Origin: DASZUK01 sp963745595
GTDB lineage: Bacteria; Actinomycetota; Acidimicrobiia; Acidimicrobiales; RAAP-2
Reading direction: 5' to 3'
NCBI GenBank assembly: GCA_963745595.1
Contig: CAVUYB010000008.1
Span: 113,391-177,390 of the forward strand
Length of the DNA stretch: 64,000 bases
In this document: one piece after another, positions 62,826 through 64,000 of the stretch
How positions within the stretch are numbered: the first letter of the stretch is position 1
Layout: every line of letters begins with the position of its first letter
Made by a program: the position numbers and the translations under genes
The notes under the pieces: generated by a model
Databases searched by the model: none
Seen by the model: only the letters and a program-made list of their open reading frames with translations
Told to the model about the DNA's origin: nothing

Positions 62826-63998
62826 CCGGCGCCGGCTCGCCGCCCGTTCGTCCGCCGCCCGGTGCTCCGCCGTCGGGTGGGTTCCAGCCGCCGCCGTACC
62901 CGTACGACCGGCTCCACGGCCTGAAGGCCCTGGCCGACGAGCTGGACGGCGGGGTCGTCGACTGCTCGATCGGCACGCCGACCGACCCGCCGCCGGCGGC
63001 CGTCGTCGACGCCCTGGCCACCTCCGGCGCCGAGCGCGGCTACCCGTCGTCGGCCGGCGGACCCGCCTACCGGGAGGCGACGGCCGGCTGGCTGTCGGCC
63101 CGCTTCGGCGTCGCCGTCGACCCGGGGAGCGTCGCGGCGTGTGTCGGCACGAAGGAGCTCGTCGCGTCGACCGCCCACTACCTGCGCCTGCGCGACCCCG
63201 GCCGGGACACCGTCCTGTACCCGCGGTCTCGTACCCGACGTACGCGATGGGCGCGACGCTGGCCGGCTGCCGGGCCGTGCCCGTCCCGCCGGCCACCGCC
63301 GACGGCGCCGGGCTCGACCTCGACGCGATCGACCCGGCCGACGCGGCGCGGGCCGTTCTCCTCTGGGTCAACTCGCCGGCCAACCCGTCCGGTGGCCTGA
63401 CCGACCTCGACGCCGCCGCGGCGTGGGGCAGGCGCCACCGCGTGCCCGTGTTCTCCGACGAGTGCTACGCCGAGTTCACCTGGGACGGGCCACCCCGGTC
63501 CGTGCTGGAGGCCGGCCCCGAAGGCGTCGTCGCGGTCCACTCGCTCTCGAAGCGGTCCAACCTGGCCGGTGCCCGGGCCGGCTTCTACGCCGGCGACGCC
63601 GAGCTCGTCGGCTTCCTGCGCGACGTCCGCCAGCACGCCGGGCTCATGGTCCCCGGACCGGTGCAGGCCGCGGCGGTCGTCGCCCTGGCCGACCAGGACC
63701 ATGTCGACGTCCAGCGCGCCCGCTACCTCGAACGGCTCGAGTACCTCGCCGGCGTCCTGACCAAGGCCGGCATCCCCACGCGCTCCCGGCCGGCGGCTTC
63801 TACCTCTGGCCCGCCGTCCCCGCCCGCTGGCCCGACGCCTGGGCGCTCGCCGACGACCTCGCCCGCGCCGGCGGCATTCTCGTCAGCCCCGGCGACCTCT
63901 ACGGGCCCGAGGGCGCCGGCAACGTGCGGATCGCCGTCGTCCAGCCGATCGAGCGGCTCCAGTTGGTCGGCGAGCGGCTCGCGGCCGCCGGGTGGTAG
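62822..63998 (+). CDS. PLP aminotransferase, probably succinyl-DAP aminotransferase (DapC-like), two frameshifts
   Basis: Class I/II fold-type I aminotransferase. Segments in three frames make one protein of about 392 residues: YPYDRLHGLKALADEL to RDTVLYP; then AMGATLAGCRAVPV, WVNSPANPSGGL, DECYAEFTW and the PLP Lys in HSLSKRSNLAGARAGF; then LPAGGFYLWPA to the TAG at 63996. Single bases are missing near 63221-63225 (GCGG for GGCGG) and near 63780. Position beside dapF favours DapC, but other substrates are possible. Two shifts in one gene could mean poor assembly at the contig end or decay. Confidence 0.82.
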
Positions 63999-64000
63999 CT

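Overview
The window is 64 kb of very GC-rich, gene-dense DNA from an actinobacterium, most likely from the class Acidimicrobiia. The phylum follows from gene order: obg-proB-proA-nadD-rsfS; an mtrA-mtrB-lpqB-like cluster; xerC-rpsB-tsf-pyrH-frr-cdsA-dxr-rseP-ispG-proS-rimP-nusA-ylxR-infB-rbfA-truB-ribF-rpsO-pnp-M16 peptidase-dapB-dapA-rnj-ftsK-miaB-miaA-dapF-hflX. The class is an inference, from the secreted YWLVASDGGIFSFG repeat protein and from the reduced LpqB. No rRNA, tRNA, CRISPR array, phage or insertion sequence was found. No gene-free stretch exceeds 300 bases; the longest is the 260-base proS-rimP interval, which holds a structured leader.

Layout. 1-3431: end of obg, then proline genes proB and proA. 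3428-8957: genes separating proA from nadD, namely a MoxR AAA+ ATPase with a VWA partner, a secreted repeat/GH25-like protein and a class II DAHP synthase. 9083-10579: nadD, a small membrane protein and rsfS. 10580-15307 (minus strand): a solute-binding protein and an MtrA/MtrB/LpqB-like two-component operon. 15462-25782: xerC, translation genes, cdsA and the MEP isoprenoid genes dxr and ispG flanking the site-2 protease rseP. 25836-26478: a VapBC toxin-antitoxin pair. 26546-38728: proS and the nusA-infB, truB-ribF and rpsO-pnp clusters. 38736-49526: M16 peptidase, a YfhO-like membrane protein, dapB, two TetR genes with a membrane protein and a ferritin-like diiron protein, dapA and rnj. 49606-53104 (minus): siderophore-interacting protein, MFS exporter and a radical SAM gene under a LexA box. 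53244-63998: ftsK, a D-Ala-D-Ala carboxypeptidase, thrB, miaB, miaA, dapF, hflX and a DapC-like aminotransferase.

The genes combine ribosome maturation and translation, RNA decay (PNPase and RNase J), lysine/diaminopimelate synthesis (dapA, dapB, dapF and probably dapC), envelope biogenesis and chromosome segregation.

Three window-wide signals stand out. First, many starts lie 6-8 bases downstream of a TAnnnT -10 hexamer, the geometry of leaderless mRNAs. Second, at least nine conserved genes are split by single-base frameshifts, some in C/G runs, which probably reflects assembly error more than gene decay. Third, short tandem repeats, often with a 15-base period, occur at gene boundaries and inside protein loops, including one inside DXR.

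No wholly new multi-gene system is evident. The best leads are the two-hairpin leader before rimP-nusA-infB, the palindromic operator on the TetR-diiron promoter, the repeat-built DXR loop and the leaderless promoter architecture.
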